From NCBI GenBank assembly GCA_964392615.1, contig CAYMRB010000013.1:1-47465 (forward strand): a DNA stretch of 47,465 nucleotides. Reading direction: 5' to 3'. Positions 8,931 to 17,899 of the stretch are shown here, piece after piece. Every line of letters begins with the position of its first letter. Within the stretch, counting starts at the first letter, position 1. A program made the translations under genes and the position numbers. The DNA comes from CAYMRB01 sp964392615. Its GTDB lineage: Bacteria > Planctomycetota > UBA8108. The notes beneath the pieces were generated by a model that was given only the letters and a program-made list of their open reading frames with translations, was not told the DNA's origin and did not search any database.

Positions 8931-9912
8931 TGGAGACGACGAGGATGACCGACTGTGCGATCGATATACGCGGCCTCCGCAAGACGTTCCCGGGCGGCGT
9001 TGCGGCCGTCAGCGACCTCGACATGGCGGTCGAGCGGGGCAGCGTCTACGCGTTTCTCGGCCGCAACGGCGCGGGAAAGACCACGACGCTTCGGATCCTG
9101 ATGGGCCTGCTCGAGCCCGACGCCGGCACCGCCTGCATCTACGGCGATGAGCTGCGACGGGCATCAACTCGTGCTCGCGAGCGTGTCGCGTACGTTTCGC
9201 AGACTCAGCAGCTTCACGGCGGGATGACGCTCGCCGAGCTGTGCCGCTACGTCGCGCATTTCTACCCGCGTTGGAGCGACGACGACGCGGTGGCGCTTGC
9301 CGCGCGCTTCGAGCTTCCGGTCAACCGATCGATCGGCCTGCTGTCCGGCGGCGNNNNNNNNNNCTCGCCTGGCACCGACAAACCGGCGTGATGTCCGGCG
9401 GCGAGCAGCGCAAGGTCGCGATCCTGCTCGCGCTTGCCGCGAACCCCGAGGTGCTCGTACTCGACGAGCCAGCCGCAGGTCTCGATCCGATCGCGCGTCG
9501 CGGTTTGATCGACGAGCTCGTCGACACCCTCGCGCGCGGTCGCGGTACGACGGTGCTCTTCTCGACGCACATCGTAAGCGACGTGGAACGCCTCGCGGAC
9601 CACGTCGGCTTCCTCGATCGCGGCCGCCTCGTCGCCAGCGACAGCGTCGAGTATTTCCAGACGACGATGAAGCGCGTCCAGATCATCTTCGACGGCGACG
9701 ACACGCCGCCGGATTTCTCGCTGCCTGGAGCGTTGCGCGTCGAGACGAACGGTCCGGTGGTCAACGCGGTCATCCGCGTGCTCAGCGACACGCAGCTCGA
9801 TTTCGTCTCTCGGGAGTTTGGCGCACGCCTGCAGGAGTTTCCGCTCGGGCTCGAGGACATCTACGTCGAGCTTCTCGGTAGCGCCGCGGAGCGCGGGGAG
9901 GCCCTGTCATGA
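8927..9912 (+). CDS. ABC transporter ATP-binding protein, split by a scaffold gap
   Basis: The gene starts at ATG 8927 (ATGA overlap with the regulator; ATG 8945 is an alternative) and ends in an ATGA overlap with the permease. Visible motifs are Walker A GRNGAGKTT, a Q-loop region VSQTQQLHGGMT, signature SGGEQRKVA, Walker B VLVLDEPAAGLDP and H-loop FSTHI. The last 90 residues are a C-terminal extension common in export-type ATPases of YtrB/CcmA-like systems. Ten Ns at 9354-9363 break it; the 5' part ends in LLSGG and the 3' part begins again at MSGGEQ. Aligning the shared 12 bases restores one frame and gives about 311 residues, the normal size. It should power the membrane partner encoded next. 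Confidence 0.88.
9354..9363. other. Assembly gap (10 N) within the ABC ATPase gene
   Basis: Ten Ns flanked by the same 12 bases (TGTCCGGCGGCG at 9342-9353 and 9392-9403). The 28 bases right of the gap translate in the downstream frame as LAWHRQTGV, parallel to PVNRSIGLL left of the gap. The join is therefore between two versions of one coding stretch, or two paralogues. Confidence 0.95.
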
Positions 9913-10907
9913 CGCAGTCTACGGACCACTTGCGCGGCCAGCTCTCGGAACCGGAGCCCTTGATTCGCTCGCGCGCGGTGCGCGGCATCCTGTGGCGCGA
10001 GTGGCTCTGGCATCGGGGGACGATCCGGGGGCTCATCGCGATCTGGTTCGTCGGCCTGTGGTTGACGCTCGTGTTCACGAATCCGTTGTGGAACCTGACC
10101 TTCGGCGTGCTGTACGCGCTCTTCCTGCCGTGTTTCGTCGCGAGCAAGGACGCGCACGAGGGGGCTGAGGAGTTCGCGTTCTCGCTGCCGCCGACGCGGT
10201 CGCAGCTGTTCGCGACGCGCCTCGCGTTCTGCGGCCTGCCGTTCGTCGCGATGCTCGGAGCAGGGCTCGTGGCGATTGCGTTCGACGTGCCGCAGGTGTT
10301 CTGGGGGCTCGTCGTCGAGAGCGGCTTCACGGAACCGTTCGATTCGCCGTTGTCGATGCCGGCGTCGTATGCCTATGCGGTGGCCGTGCCCGTTGCGATC
10401 TTCGCGTTCATGTTTGCGCTCGGTGCGGTGGCGACGGGCCGGGGGAGTGCACGTGCCGCGTGGATCGGCGGCGTCATTCTGCCGGGAATCCTCGTCGCGA
10501 TCGGCCTCTTCGTCGAGACGCGCTTCGCGTCGCGGCCGACGGGGGTCGTCACGTGTCCGGCTCTCCTCGTCGCGTCCGCGGTCGTACTGGTCGCGGCGTA
10601 CGCGAAGTACCTGCGCAAGGACGCCATCAGCCGGCCTCGTCCGACCGGCAGCGGCAGCTCGATGTGGATCTGGGTCGTCATCGGCACGATCGTTGTCCTC
10701 GTTCTCTTGTTCCTGACTCTGGTGCTCTCCTACCGGGGCGTGTCGATGACGAAGGAGAGAGCCGCCGCGACCGAGGAGGCGCACAGGGCGACGCTGGAGG
10801 CCGAGCGAGCTCGGGTTGAGGCTTGGCGGCAGCTCGAGACCGAGCGTGATCGCGAGCCGAGAGCGACCGAGGCGGGGCGCGGCGAAAGGGAAGGAGCGCA
10901 GCGATGA
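9909..10907 (+). CDS. ABC transporter permease
   Basis: 332 residues, starting in an ATGA overlap with the ATPase gene. About six hydrophobic segments are visible: IRGLIAIWFVGLWLTLVF, LTFGVLYALFLPCFVA, FCGLPFVAMLGAGLVAIAF, VAVPVAIFAFMFALGAVA, WIGGVILPGILVAIGLFV plus LLVASAVVLVAAYA, and WIWVVIGTIVVLVLLFLTLV. The segment ASKDAHEGAEEFAFSLPPTR is reminiscent of ABC-2 type permeases, where a soluble loop carrying PxxR follows helix two. A C-terminal cytoplasmic tail of about 60 residues is strongly charged and probably coiled coil (TEEAHRATLEAERARVEAW), which is not usual for the family. With the ATPase it should form an exporter or membrane-stress transporter of the YtrBC kind. The substrate cannot be told. 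Confidence 0.82.
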   Translation: MTQSTDHLRGQLSEPEPLIRSRAVRGILWREWLWHRGTIRGLIAIWFVGLWLTLVFTNPLWNLTFGVLYALFLPCFVASKDAHEGAEEFAFSLPPTRSQLFATRLAFCGLPFVAMLGAGLVAIAFDVPQVFWGLVVESGFTEPFDSPLSMPASYAYAVAVPVAIFAFMFALGAVATGRGSARAAWIGGVILPGILVAIGLFVETRFASRPTGVVTCPALLVASAVVLVAAYAKYLRKDAISRPRPTGSGSSMWIWVVIGTIVVLVLLFLTLVLSYRGVSMTKERAAATEEAHRATLEAERARVEAWRQLETERDREPRATEAGRGEREGAQR

Positions 10908-11878
10908 TCGCGTTGATCGCACGCTGGGTCTGTGTCGGGATCGGCGCGACATTCGTCGCCCTGGTGGGCTATGCGACCTATCGCGACGTCGAGGACGCCT
11001 ACGCGTTCGTCGATCGATTGCCCGCTCGACTCGACCTTCACGAGCCGACCATCGACGCGTCGGATCTGAAGCCGGAAGAGGTACAGCGCTATCTGGTGCA
11101 GTGCATCGTGCTGCGAGGGGGTAGCACGTCCGACCACACTCTTTCGGCGTACGAGTGGGATTTGAGGTGGCCGCGCGACGACGGTCGCGACGTCGACACC
11201 GCGTTGGATCTCGGTCCTGGATTGACGGCGGAGATCACCATCCGGCCGTGGACGCGTGGAACCGCGAGGGAGCGCCGGCCGTACGTGTCCGTCCGGATCC
11301 GGGCGCGATACGAGTCACAGCTTCGCAGTGGTAGTAGCAGCAGCTCACGGCCGCTCAGGGCCGGCGAGCCGTGGCTGTACGAGTTCGAGAAGGGTAGGTG
11401 GGGCCCGAATCGCGCTCTGTCGCTGGCGCGGTTCGGTCCGGTTGACACGAGCTTCGTGCTCTTGGCGCGTCCCGTCGATTCGGATGACCCCTTGCGGGCG
11501 GCGGATCCTTCCGGAGTGGAGGAGACGCTCCTGTCCGCCGCGAACGTGGTAGATCTCCGCACGCCGCCGACCACGACATTCCACGTCGGCGCTGCAGCGC
11601 TCTTCGAGGACAGCCCTTTTTCCGGGGTACTGCTGTTGGTTGCGGTGCTCTTCCTCGCGCTCGGGTTCCGGCGGCGCTCGACCGGCTTCGTCGTCGCGTC
11701 TCTTGCCGTGATGGCCTTCGTCGTCGCGGCGGATCGCGCCGTCCTGCAGACGCACCTCCGCACTCTTGCCGAGCCGACCGTCAGCGCGCCCTCGCGACAG
11801 GTCGCGCTCGACGGCTTACGCGGGACGTTCTTCTATCGCGATACCGCGGCCGACGTGCTGGAGGAGTACGGGCTGTAG
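10904..11878 (+). CDS. Membrane protein of unknown function, last gene of the ABC operon
   Basis: 324 residues beginning in an ATGA overlap with the permease gene, so it is translated as part of the same operon. One N-terminal transmembrane segment (4-24) is followed by a soluble region of about 210 residues rich in beta-strand-like stretches. Two closely spaced hydrophobic segments come near 240-256 and 262-277, and then a short tail. The soluble part faces outside by the positive-inside rule (RRRS between the last two helices). I do not recognise a family. The arrangement resembles DUF3592-like proteins only loosely. Membership in the operon suggests an accessory or sensor subunit of the transporter, which is inference. 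Confidence 0.75.
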   Translation: MIALIARWVCVGIGATFVALVGYATYRDVEDAYAFVDRLPARLDLHEPTIDASDLKPEEVQRYLVQCIVLRGGSTSDHTLSAYEWDLRWPRDDGRDVDTALDLGPGLTAEITIRPWTRGTARERRPYVSVRIRARYESQLRSGSSSSSRPLRAGEPWLYEFEKGRWGPNRALSLARFGPVDTSFVLLARPVDSDDPLRAADPSGVEETLLSAANVVDLRTPPTTTFHVGAAALFEDSPFSGVLLLVAVLFLALGFRRRSTGFVVASLAVMAFVVAADRAVLQTHLRTLAEPTVSAPSRQVALDGLRGTFFYRDTAADVLEEYGL

Positions 11879-11883
11879 CGCCG

Positions 11884-13962
11884 TCAATTGACCCACACCG
11901 GGCTCGAGATCGCCTCCTCGCCGTTCGCTTGCACGACGTACACCCAGTAGTACGCGGTGACGGACGGGTCGAAATCGGGATCCGTCCATCGCAGCTCGCA
12001 GGTCGTCGGCGCAGCCGGGCTGTCGGCGGACTCCTCTCCGATGTCCGCCTCCTCGACGAGGACCGTCTCGTGGCCGGTGTTCGTGCCCTTGCGAATCTTC
12101 ACGATGCGGATCGGCGCCGTGCCGATGATCTCCGCCTCGACGACGGGCGCCTCGGACGTCGTGATCTCGCCGCCCATCGACTCGCCGCCGACCCGAACGT
12201 CGAGGATGATCCGGTCGCCGCTCGTAGCGTACACGCGGCGATCGTACAGGGCGCGGAAGATGTCCCCACGCGTCTTCGCGCTCGCGTGCACCGCGACGGC
12301 CGCCATGCCGATCTCCTGCGCATCCCAATCGTAGGTCGGCTTGAGATACCCGTGTCCCGGGTTTCCGAAGTGCCCGTCGGTGCTCGCGATCGTTCCGAGG
12401 CGATGTCCCTTCTGAAGGAACCTCTCGGCCCAGGCGTGACTGCGTCGGTGCTCGCTGAACACCTCGACCATGCGCTGGAGCTTCTCGCAATGCCACGCCG
12501 GATTCGCCGGTCGGCCGCCCCAATGCGGAATGACGAAGATGTCGCGGTCGCCGAGCCGCGGTACCAATCGTCGAAAGACCTCCTCGATGTGATTGACACC
12601 GCCGCTATCGCCTTCGTGAACCATCTGCAGGTTGTCGTAGTGATAGTACGAGAGGCTGCGCAGGATCGGTGGATCGGGATCGAGGAAGAAGACGTTGTGG
12701 TCCCCGCCGACGCTCGTCACGCCGCTCCACTCGTAGGCTTGAAGCGTGACGAACTCGCCATCTTCGTTCGCTGCGTTGGTGACCTTCTTCGAGTGCTCCC
12801 ACATGCTCTCGGTCACCTCGAATGCGTGATCCGTCACCGCGCAGAAGTCGAGACCGGCCACGCGGCGCGCGAAATCGTAAAACGCCTCGACCGTGCCACG
12901 GCCATCGGAGAAGAGCGTGTGCCCGTGCAGGTCGCCCCAGAAGATTCTCTGCGCCGGCGGTGTGTCGTGAACGCGCAGCGGATTGCCGCGTGCGCTTTGA
13001 TCTCCCTCTTCTTCTTCGGCCGTCACGATGACGATTCCGGGCGTGGCGAAGCGCAGCCCCTCGAAACGGAACGCGCCGCGATCCGACGCCGTGAAGCGGT
13101 GTGACGCCGCCAGCGTTGCGTCTGCGTGGTCCGCGGACAGGCGTACGACGCCGCGGAAAGACGTTGCCGGATTGCCGTAGCGATCCTCGGCTCGCACGAG
13201 ACACCAGACCGGTTCGCCGACGGCCGCAACCGACGGCATGACGACGCTCAGACGAGACGGCTGCGCGGCGACGACCGAGACGGACGGCTGCGTCGCGAGC
13301 GGGAAGTAGAAGCCTCCCTCCTGCGGTCCGGCCCAGACCTTGAACACGAAGCGGCATTCGTCGAACGGCTGCGCTCGCATGCCGGGCCCGCCGCCGCTCG
13401 TGTCGCCGAACGTGATCTCGAGTCGATCGTCCGGTGCCAGTCCGGGCTCGCCGATCTGCAGGTCCAGCACGTTCTGCCACGGGAAGTACGGCCCCATGAA
13501 TCGCGTGGCCTTCGCACCGTCCAGCGTCTTGCCGTTGAACTCCCCGGTGACGCGTACCGCGGCGCCGCTGGATGCTCGTACGGTCACCCAGCCGGCCTGT
13601 GTGGGGTCGGCGATCTGCGGCACGCTCCAATGGTGCAGATGGCGAAACGCGACGCGCACGCCGCCGCCGGGATGGACTCCCGCGCGTCCGGCCGTGTAGA
13701 TCAGCCGCCACGTTCCGTGCTGCATCACCTCGATTTCCCGCGGTCCTTCGAGCCGGGCGCTACCGACGTCGAGACGCTGACCTGCCGCGACGGCCAACGC
13801 CTCCGTTCGAAACGGTGCCAGGGACTCGAACTCGTGCGGTGGGCTCGCGCAGCCGTTGGCGAGGAGCACGAGCGTGACAGGCAAGAGCCGTGGCAGGAGC
13901 CGGACACCTCGGACGCAACGGGTCGACGCGGTGGCGGTCGAGGAGCTGTTCGTGTGGGGCAT
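11884..13962 (-). CDS. DUF3604 lipoprotein with a PHP-type metal site
   Basis: 692 residues from ATG 13962, which starts a lipoprotein signal (hydrophobic 26-36, Cys38 in LLANGC). Residues about 45-330 hold beta-rich domains, including a segment around 238-318 like a bacterial Ig/invasin module (RAEDRYGNPATSFRG). The DUF3604 domain follows from about 340: FWGDLHGHTLFSDG with the His-x-His pair 346/348, FCAVTDHAFEVTE, IFVIPHWGGRP and TIASTDGHFGNPGHGY, then VYATSGDRIILDV. These His/Asp motifs are those of PHP-family metallohydrolases. The C-terminus is a beta-strand tail. The activity of DUF3604 proteins is not established; a metal-dependent hydrolase of the cell surface is likely. It ends five bases from the convergent ABC operon. 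Confidence 0.88.
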   Translation of the reverse strand: MPHTNSSSTATASTRCVRGVRLLPRLLPVTLVLLANGCASPPHEFESLAPFRTEALAVAAGQRLDVGSARLEGPREIEVMQHGTWRLIYTAGRAGVHPGGGVRVAFRHLHHWSVPQIADPTQAGWVTVRASSGAAVRVTGEFNGKTLDGAKATRFMGPYFPWQNVLDLQIGEPGLAPDDRLEITFGDTSGGGPGMRAQPFDECRFVFKVWAGPQEGGFYFPLATQPSVSVVAAQPSRLSVVMPSVAAVGEPVWCLVRAEDRYGNPATSFRGVVRLSADHADATLAASHRFTASDRGAFRFEGLRFATPGIVIVTAEEEEGDQSARGNPLRVHDTPPAQRIFWGDLHGHTLFSDGRGTVEAFYDFARRVAGLDFCAVTDHAFEVTESMWEHSKKVTNAANEDGEFVTLQAYEWSGVTSVGGDHNVFFLDPDPPILRSLSYYHYDNLQMVHEGDSGGVNHIEEVFRRLVPRLGDRDIFVIPHWGGRPANPAWHCEKLQRMVEVFSEHRRSHAWAERFLQKGHRLGTIASTDGHFGNPGHGYLKPTYDWDAQEIGMAAVAVHASAKTRGDIFRALYDRRVYATSGDRIILDVRVGGESMGGEITTSEAPVVEAEIIGTAPIRIVKIRKGTNTGHETVLVEEADIGEESADSPAAPTTCELRWTDPDFDPSVTAYYWVYVVQANGEEAISSPVWVN

Positions 13963-14303
13963 CACTGGCAGAATCTTCGTTTGCTCGAGCGCTGTCAACT
14001 CGGTTCGTCTTCGCGAGGTCGACCTTCGTCGCGGCTGAGGGGGTCGTGGAAGCAGTGAAGGGCGATTCGTCCGATTGGCTCGAGCTTCTGAACCTGACGT
14101 TCGACCTCGTCGATCTCGACGGCTGGTACTTGACCGACGACGACGCCGTGGCGAGGTTCGGGCTGTGTGCGGATTCCGGGGTGCCCGAGCGTGTGCGCGT
14201 CGTAGACGGTATCTCTCGGTAGGGTGGAAGTTCTGCGCGACTCGCGCCCGGCGTCGGGGTTCACCGGACGCACGACGCGGGGTCGAAGCCGAGAGGACGG
14301 ACC
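13963..14303. other. Divergent intergenic region with a domain remnant
   Basis: 341 bases between the leftward DUF3604 gene and the rightward DUF1566 gene. Apart from the lamin-tail-like fragment at 14046-14222 I see no gene. Promoters for both flanking genes must lie here, but no clear boxes stand out. Confidence 0.5.
14046..14222 (+). pseudogene. Lamin-tail-domain remnant
   Basis: An open stretch of 58 codons reads VEAVKGDSSDWLELLNLT and then DLDGWYLTDDDAVARFGL before losing resemblance and stopping at 14222. The first 40 codons match the start of a lamin-tail (LTD) domain; compare EPSDWIELFNAGDAVVDLEG in the CotH protein of this window. The usual lead-in (VINEV...N) and the second half of the domain are missing. 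GAGGGG lies just before a GTG at 14046, so expression as a tiny protein is possible, but a decayed piece of a larger secreted protein is more likely. Confidence 0.5.
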
Positions 14304-16196
14304 ATGAGCGAACGAACAGATAGAATCCCCACCGCACGCTTTGCGTTCGTCGCAGGCGCCCTGGCCTTGATGATTGTCGCGTTCATCCCGCGCCCGGCGG
14401 CCGGGCAGGCTGCGAATCAGATCCTCACCGTCTCCCCCGACTCCGCGGAGGCCGGCACGAGCGGGCTGACGGTGACGCTGACGCTCGATACCGACACGCC
14501 GCCGGCGCCGCCGGAGAACGTGCAGGCGGCGAGCGTGAGAATCGCCAACGTCGCGGCGACGTCAGCGTCCCGGCCGGACCGATACACGATCAGCGCCGTG
14601 TTCGACATCCCGGCCGGCGAGACGAGCGGCGCCAAGGACGTCGAGGTCACCTTCCCGACGCCGAACGGGCAGCTGACGTTTTCCAGGGCCAGTGGGTTCA
14701 CGGTGACCGGAGGTGGTGGAGGGCCGCCCGAGGTGCCCGACCTTGCGTACAGAATCGTCGATACCGGACAGGACGCGTGCTTCAACACGCGCTCGGAGAC
14801 CGCGCCGCCCGCATCCGGTCAGCCGTTCGCGGGGCAGGACGCGCAGACCGCGGGCCATCAACCGGAGTACGTCGTGAGCGACGATGGCCTGACCGTCTAC
14901 GATGCCGTGACGGGACTGACCTGGCTGCGCAGTCCCGATACCGATGGCGACGGTGACATCGACAGCGGCGACAAGCTGACGTGGACCGAGCTGCAGGCCT
15001 ACTCCGGCGCACTGAACGACGCGACGTTCGGCGGCTTCGACGATTGGCGGACGCCGACGATCAAGGAGCTCTACTCACTGATCGATTTCCGCGGCACGGA
15101 TCCGAACGCCGAGAGCGACGATCCGACCGGGCTGACACCATTCATCGATGCGGAAGCGTTCGAGTTCGCGTACGGAGACATCCCCGCTGGCGAGCGCATC
15201 ATCGACTCGCAGTACTGGACGAACACCGCGTACGTCAGCACGACGATGAACGGCAGCGCGACGGTCTTCGGCGTCAACTTCGCCGACGGTCGCATCAAGG
15301 GCTACCCGCGCGACACCGGTGCCGGAGGGCGGCCGCACACCAGGTTCGCTCTGTGCGTGCGGGGCAACGCGGACTACGGCATCAACGCGTTTGTCGACAA
15401 TGGCGACGGCACGATCACCGACCGCGCCACCGGGCTCATGTGGCAGCTGGCGGACAGCGGCGAGGGCTTCGACTGGGAGGGGGCGCTCGCCTACGCGGAG
15501 GATCTGGATCTGGCCGACCACCGCGACTGGCGCCTTCCGAACGCGAAGGAGCTGCAGAGCATCCTCGACTACACGCGCTCGCCGGACACGACGGCGTCGG
15601 CCGCGATCGATCCCGTGTTCGACGCCACGGCGATCACGAACGAGCGGGACGAGGTCGACTATCCGTCGTACTGGACGGGCACGACGCACATCCGCCACGG
15701 CGGCGTCGGGGCCAATGCGGTCTATGTGGCGTTCGGCCGCGCGATGGGATACATGAATCGCAATTGGCTGGACGTCCACGGCGCCGGCGCACAGCGCAGC
15801 GACCCGAAGGCCGGCGATCCGGCCGACTTCCCGACCGGTCGCGGGCCGCAGGGCGACGCGATTCGCATCTACAACCACGTGCGCTGCGTTCGCGATGCGA
15901 GCATCGATCCCGAGACGACCTTCCGACGCGGCGACGCCAATGACGACGGCGGGTTCGATATCTCGGATTGCGTCTACACGTTGTCGTTCCTCTTCTCGGA
16001 AGACTCGTCGATCACCTGCCTCGACTCGGCCGACGTCAACGACTCCGGCCGCGTGGACATCTCCGATGCGATCTACTCGCTGGGCTTCCTCTTCCAGGGC
16101 GGACCGGCGCCGCAGGGGCCGTTCGGCGAGTGCGGGACCGATCCGACGGCGGACGACTTGACGTGCGACGCGTCCTCCGGATGTTCTGGCCAATGA
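14304..16196 (+). CDS. Secreted protein with two DUF1566 (Lcl) domains and C-terminal dockerin repeats
   Basis: 630 residues from ATG 14304. A signal peptide (hydrophobic 14-28, ending AAG/Q about 35) is followed by a beta-rich domain (38-136) and a glycine hinge (136-140). Two DUF1566/Lcl C-terminal domains follow. The first, about 190-353, has LTVYDAVTGLTWLRS, FDDWRTPTIKELYSLID, YWTNTAY and FALCVRG. The second, about 365-531, has ITDRATGLMWQ, DWRLPNAKELQSILDY, YWTGTTH and VRCVRD. Residues 541-627 are a dockerin-type pair of EF-hand-like repeats, RRGDANDDGGFDISD and ADVNDSGRVDISDAI, with paired cysteines. Lcl domains occur in secreted adhesins of other bacteria; the ligand here is unknown. 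The stop overlaps the following sulfatase gene as ATGA, so the two form an operon. Confidence 0.9.
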   Translation: MSERTDRIPTARFAFVAGALALMIVAFIPRPAAGQAANQILTVSPDSAEAGTSGLTVTLTLDTDTPPAPPENVQAASVRIANVAATSASRPDRYTISAVFDIPAGETSGAKDVEVTFPTPNGQLTFSRASGFTVTGGGGGPPEVPDLAYRIVDTGQDACFNTRSETAPPASGQPFAGQDAQTAGHQPEYVVSDDGLTVYDAVTGLTWLRSPDTDGDGDIDSGDKLTWTELQAYSGALNDATFGGFDDWRTPTIKELYSLIDFRGTDPNAESDDPTGLTPFIDAEAFEFAYGDIPAGERIIDSQYWTNTAYVSTTMNGSATVFGVNFADGRIKGYPRDTGAGGRPHTRFALCVRGNADYGINAFVDNGDGTITDRATGLMWQLADSGEGFDWEGALAYAEDLDLADHRDWRLPNAKELQSILDYTRSPDTTASAAIDPVFDATAITNERDEVDYPSYWTGTTHIRHGGVGANAVYVAFGRAMGYMNRNWLDVHGAGAQRSDPKAGDPADFPTGRGPQGDAIRIYNHVRCVRDASIDPETTFRRGDANDDGGFDISDCVYTLSFLFSEDSSITCLDSADVNDSGRVDISDAIYSLGFLFQGGPAPQGPFGECGTDPTADDLTCDASSGCSGQ

Positions 16197-17791
16197 GGTC
16201 ACCTCTCCCACTCAGCCTTCTGCTCGTCATCTGCGCGACTCGGGTCGGTGCCGTCGAGTTCCTCCGCGGCGACACCAATGCGGACGGGCGCGTCGACGTG
16301 AGCGACGGCATCGTGACGCTCGCGTACCTCTTCCAGGACGGAGCGGCGCCGAGCTGCGACTCAGCTGCCGATGCGAACGACTCCGCGGCGGTGGATCTAA
16401 GCGACGCGGTCTTCACCTTCAGCTTCCTCTTCACGGGTGGCCCCGCGATCGCGCCGCCGTTTCCGGCGTGTGGTGAGGACCCGACGGCCGACGCGCTGAC
16501 GTGTCTCGCGTTCGCGCCGTGCGAAAGCGTCGCGCCGACCCGGGCCCCCAACGTCTTGCTGATTCTCGCGGACGATTTCGGTGTGGACGTCGCTCCGTGC
16601 TACGGCAACGGGGCCATGGCGCCGATGCCGACGGTCGAGTCGCTCTGCGCTTCGGGGGTCGTGTTCGACAACGTCTGGTCTGCGCCGCTCTGTTCACCGA
16701 CACGCGCGACCATCCTGGCCGGTCGATACGGTTTCCGCACCGGAGTCGTCGGGGTCGGAGGAGCCGCTGGTTCGTTGCCGCTGGGCGAGGTCACGATTCC
16801 GGAGATCCTCGACGCCGCGTCGGACCACGCCCATGCCTGCATCGGCAAGTGGCATCTCGGTGCGCGCCGGGAGTCGCGACCGAACGACAACGGCTTCTCC
16901 TACTACGCCGGATCGCTCGCCGGTGGCGTCGACGACTACTTCGCGTGGGACAAGACAGTGAACGGCGTCACGAGCCGGACGACGGTGTACGCGACGACCG
17001 ACGCGGTCGACGAGTCGATCGCCTGGGTTCGCGCCCAGGAGACAGCCGAGCGGCCCTGGTTTCTGTGGTTGGCATTCAACGCGCCGCACTCGCCGCTTCA
17101 CGCCCCCCCGGACGACCTGCACGGGTTCGAGCTCAGCGGTACCGAGGCCGACATACGGGCCAGGCCGCGCGCGTACTACGACGCCGCGCTCCAGGCGATG
17201 GACACCGAGCTCGGGCGCCTGCTCGCCAGCCTGAGTGACGACGCCCGTTCGCGTACGAACGTGGTGTTCCTGGGCGACAACGGAACGCCGGGTCGGGTCG
17301 CCGCCGATCGGGACCGGGCCAAGGACTCGCTCTACCAGGGCGGTGTCCACGTGCCGATGGTGATTTCCGGCCCCGCGGTCCTGGCAAGCGGGCGAAGGGT
17401 GGAGTCGCTGGTGAACACGACGGATCTGTTCACTACGATCCTCGAGCTCACGGGCGTCGACGTCGAGTCGGCCCTGCCGCCGAGGTCGGGGACGGACTCG
17501 GTCAGCGTCGTGCGGTATCTCGAGGCCCCAGAGTCCGGCGCGCGGCGTGACTATCTGGTGACCGAGCTCTTCGGCGAGAACGAAGAGCGACACGGACGCG
17601 CGATACGCGACGTTCGCTACAAGCTCATCCGCTTCGCGTCCGGCGACCGCGAACTGTACGATCTCGTCGTCGATCCCGACGAGCGGTCCGACCTCTTGCT
17701 GTCGTCGCTGGGTGCAGACGTCGCGGCGCGTCTGGACGACCTGGCCCGCGAGCTGGACGCGCTCCTGGCCAGCGAGGGGGAGCTTCGCTGA
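16193..17791 (+). CDS. Sulfatase with N-terminal dockerin-type repeats
   Basis: 532 residues. ATG 16193 overlaps the preceding stop (ATGA) and starts a signal peptide (1-20, ending VGA); an in-frame ATG lies 12 bases upstream. Residues 22-104 are dockerin-type repeats (RGDTNADGRVDVSDGI, ADANDSAAVDLSDAV, and a closing CGEDPTADALTC), placed before the enzyme rather than after it. The sulfatase domain starts at 118 with APNVLLILADDFG; CSPTR (167-171) fits the C-x-P-x-R formylglycine motif with Cys167 as the modified residue. IGKWHLGA, NAPHSPLH, VVFLGDNGT and a shortened C-terminal subdomain (HGRAIRDVRYKLIRF) follow. It probably hydrolyses sulfate esters of polysaccharides outside the cell. Maturation needs a formylglycine-generating enzyme or an anSME, neither of which is in this window. 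Confidence 0.92.
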   Translation: MRSPLPLSLLLVICATRVGAVEFLRGDTNADGRVDVSDGIVTLAYLFQDGAAPSCDSAADANDSAAVDLSDAVFTFSFLFTGGPAIAPPFPACGEDPTADALTCLAFAPCESVAPTRAPNVLLILADDFGVDVAPCYGNGAMAPMPTVESLCASGVVFDNVWSAPLCSPTRATILAGRYGFRTGVVGVGGAAGSLPLGEVTIPEILDAASDHAHACIGKWHLGARRESRPNDNGFSYYAGSLAGGVDDYFAWDKTVNGVTSRTTVYATTDAVDESIAWVRAQETAERPWFLWLAFNAPHSPLHAPPDDLHGFELSGTEADIRARPRAYYDAALQAMDTELGRLLASLSDDARSRTNVVFLGDNGTPGRVAADRDRAKDSLYQGGVHVPMVISGPAVLASGRRVESLVNTTDLFTTILELTGVDVESALPPRSGTDSVSVVRYLEAPESGARRDYLVTELFGENEERHGRAIRDVRYKLIRFASGDRELYDLVVDPDERSDLLLSSLGADVAARLDDLARELDALLASEGELR

Positions 17792-17813
17792 CGCCGTCTC
17801 GAGTCCGCCCGGA

Positions 17814-17830
17814 TCCACCCCTCCGGTGGA
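17814..17830 (+). terminator. Weak hairpin after the first sulfatase
   Basis: TCCACC-5-GGTGGA, 22 bases past the stop, with no T tract. It may only attenuate transcription into the next sulfatase gene. Confidence 0.25.
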
Positions 17831-17899
17831 CGCGACAGGCCGGCGCAGCGTATCGTCGATCGGGTCTCGAACAAGCCGGCCACCCGTAGAGGACCTCGC

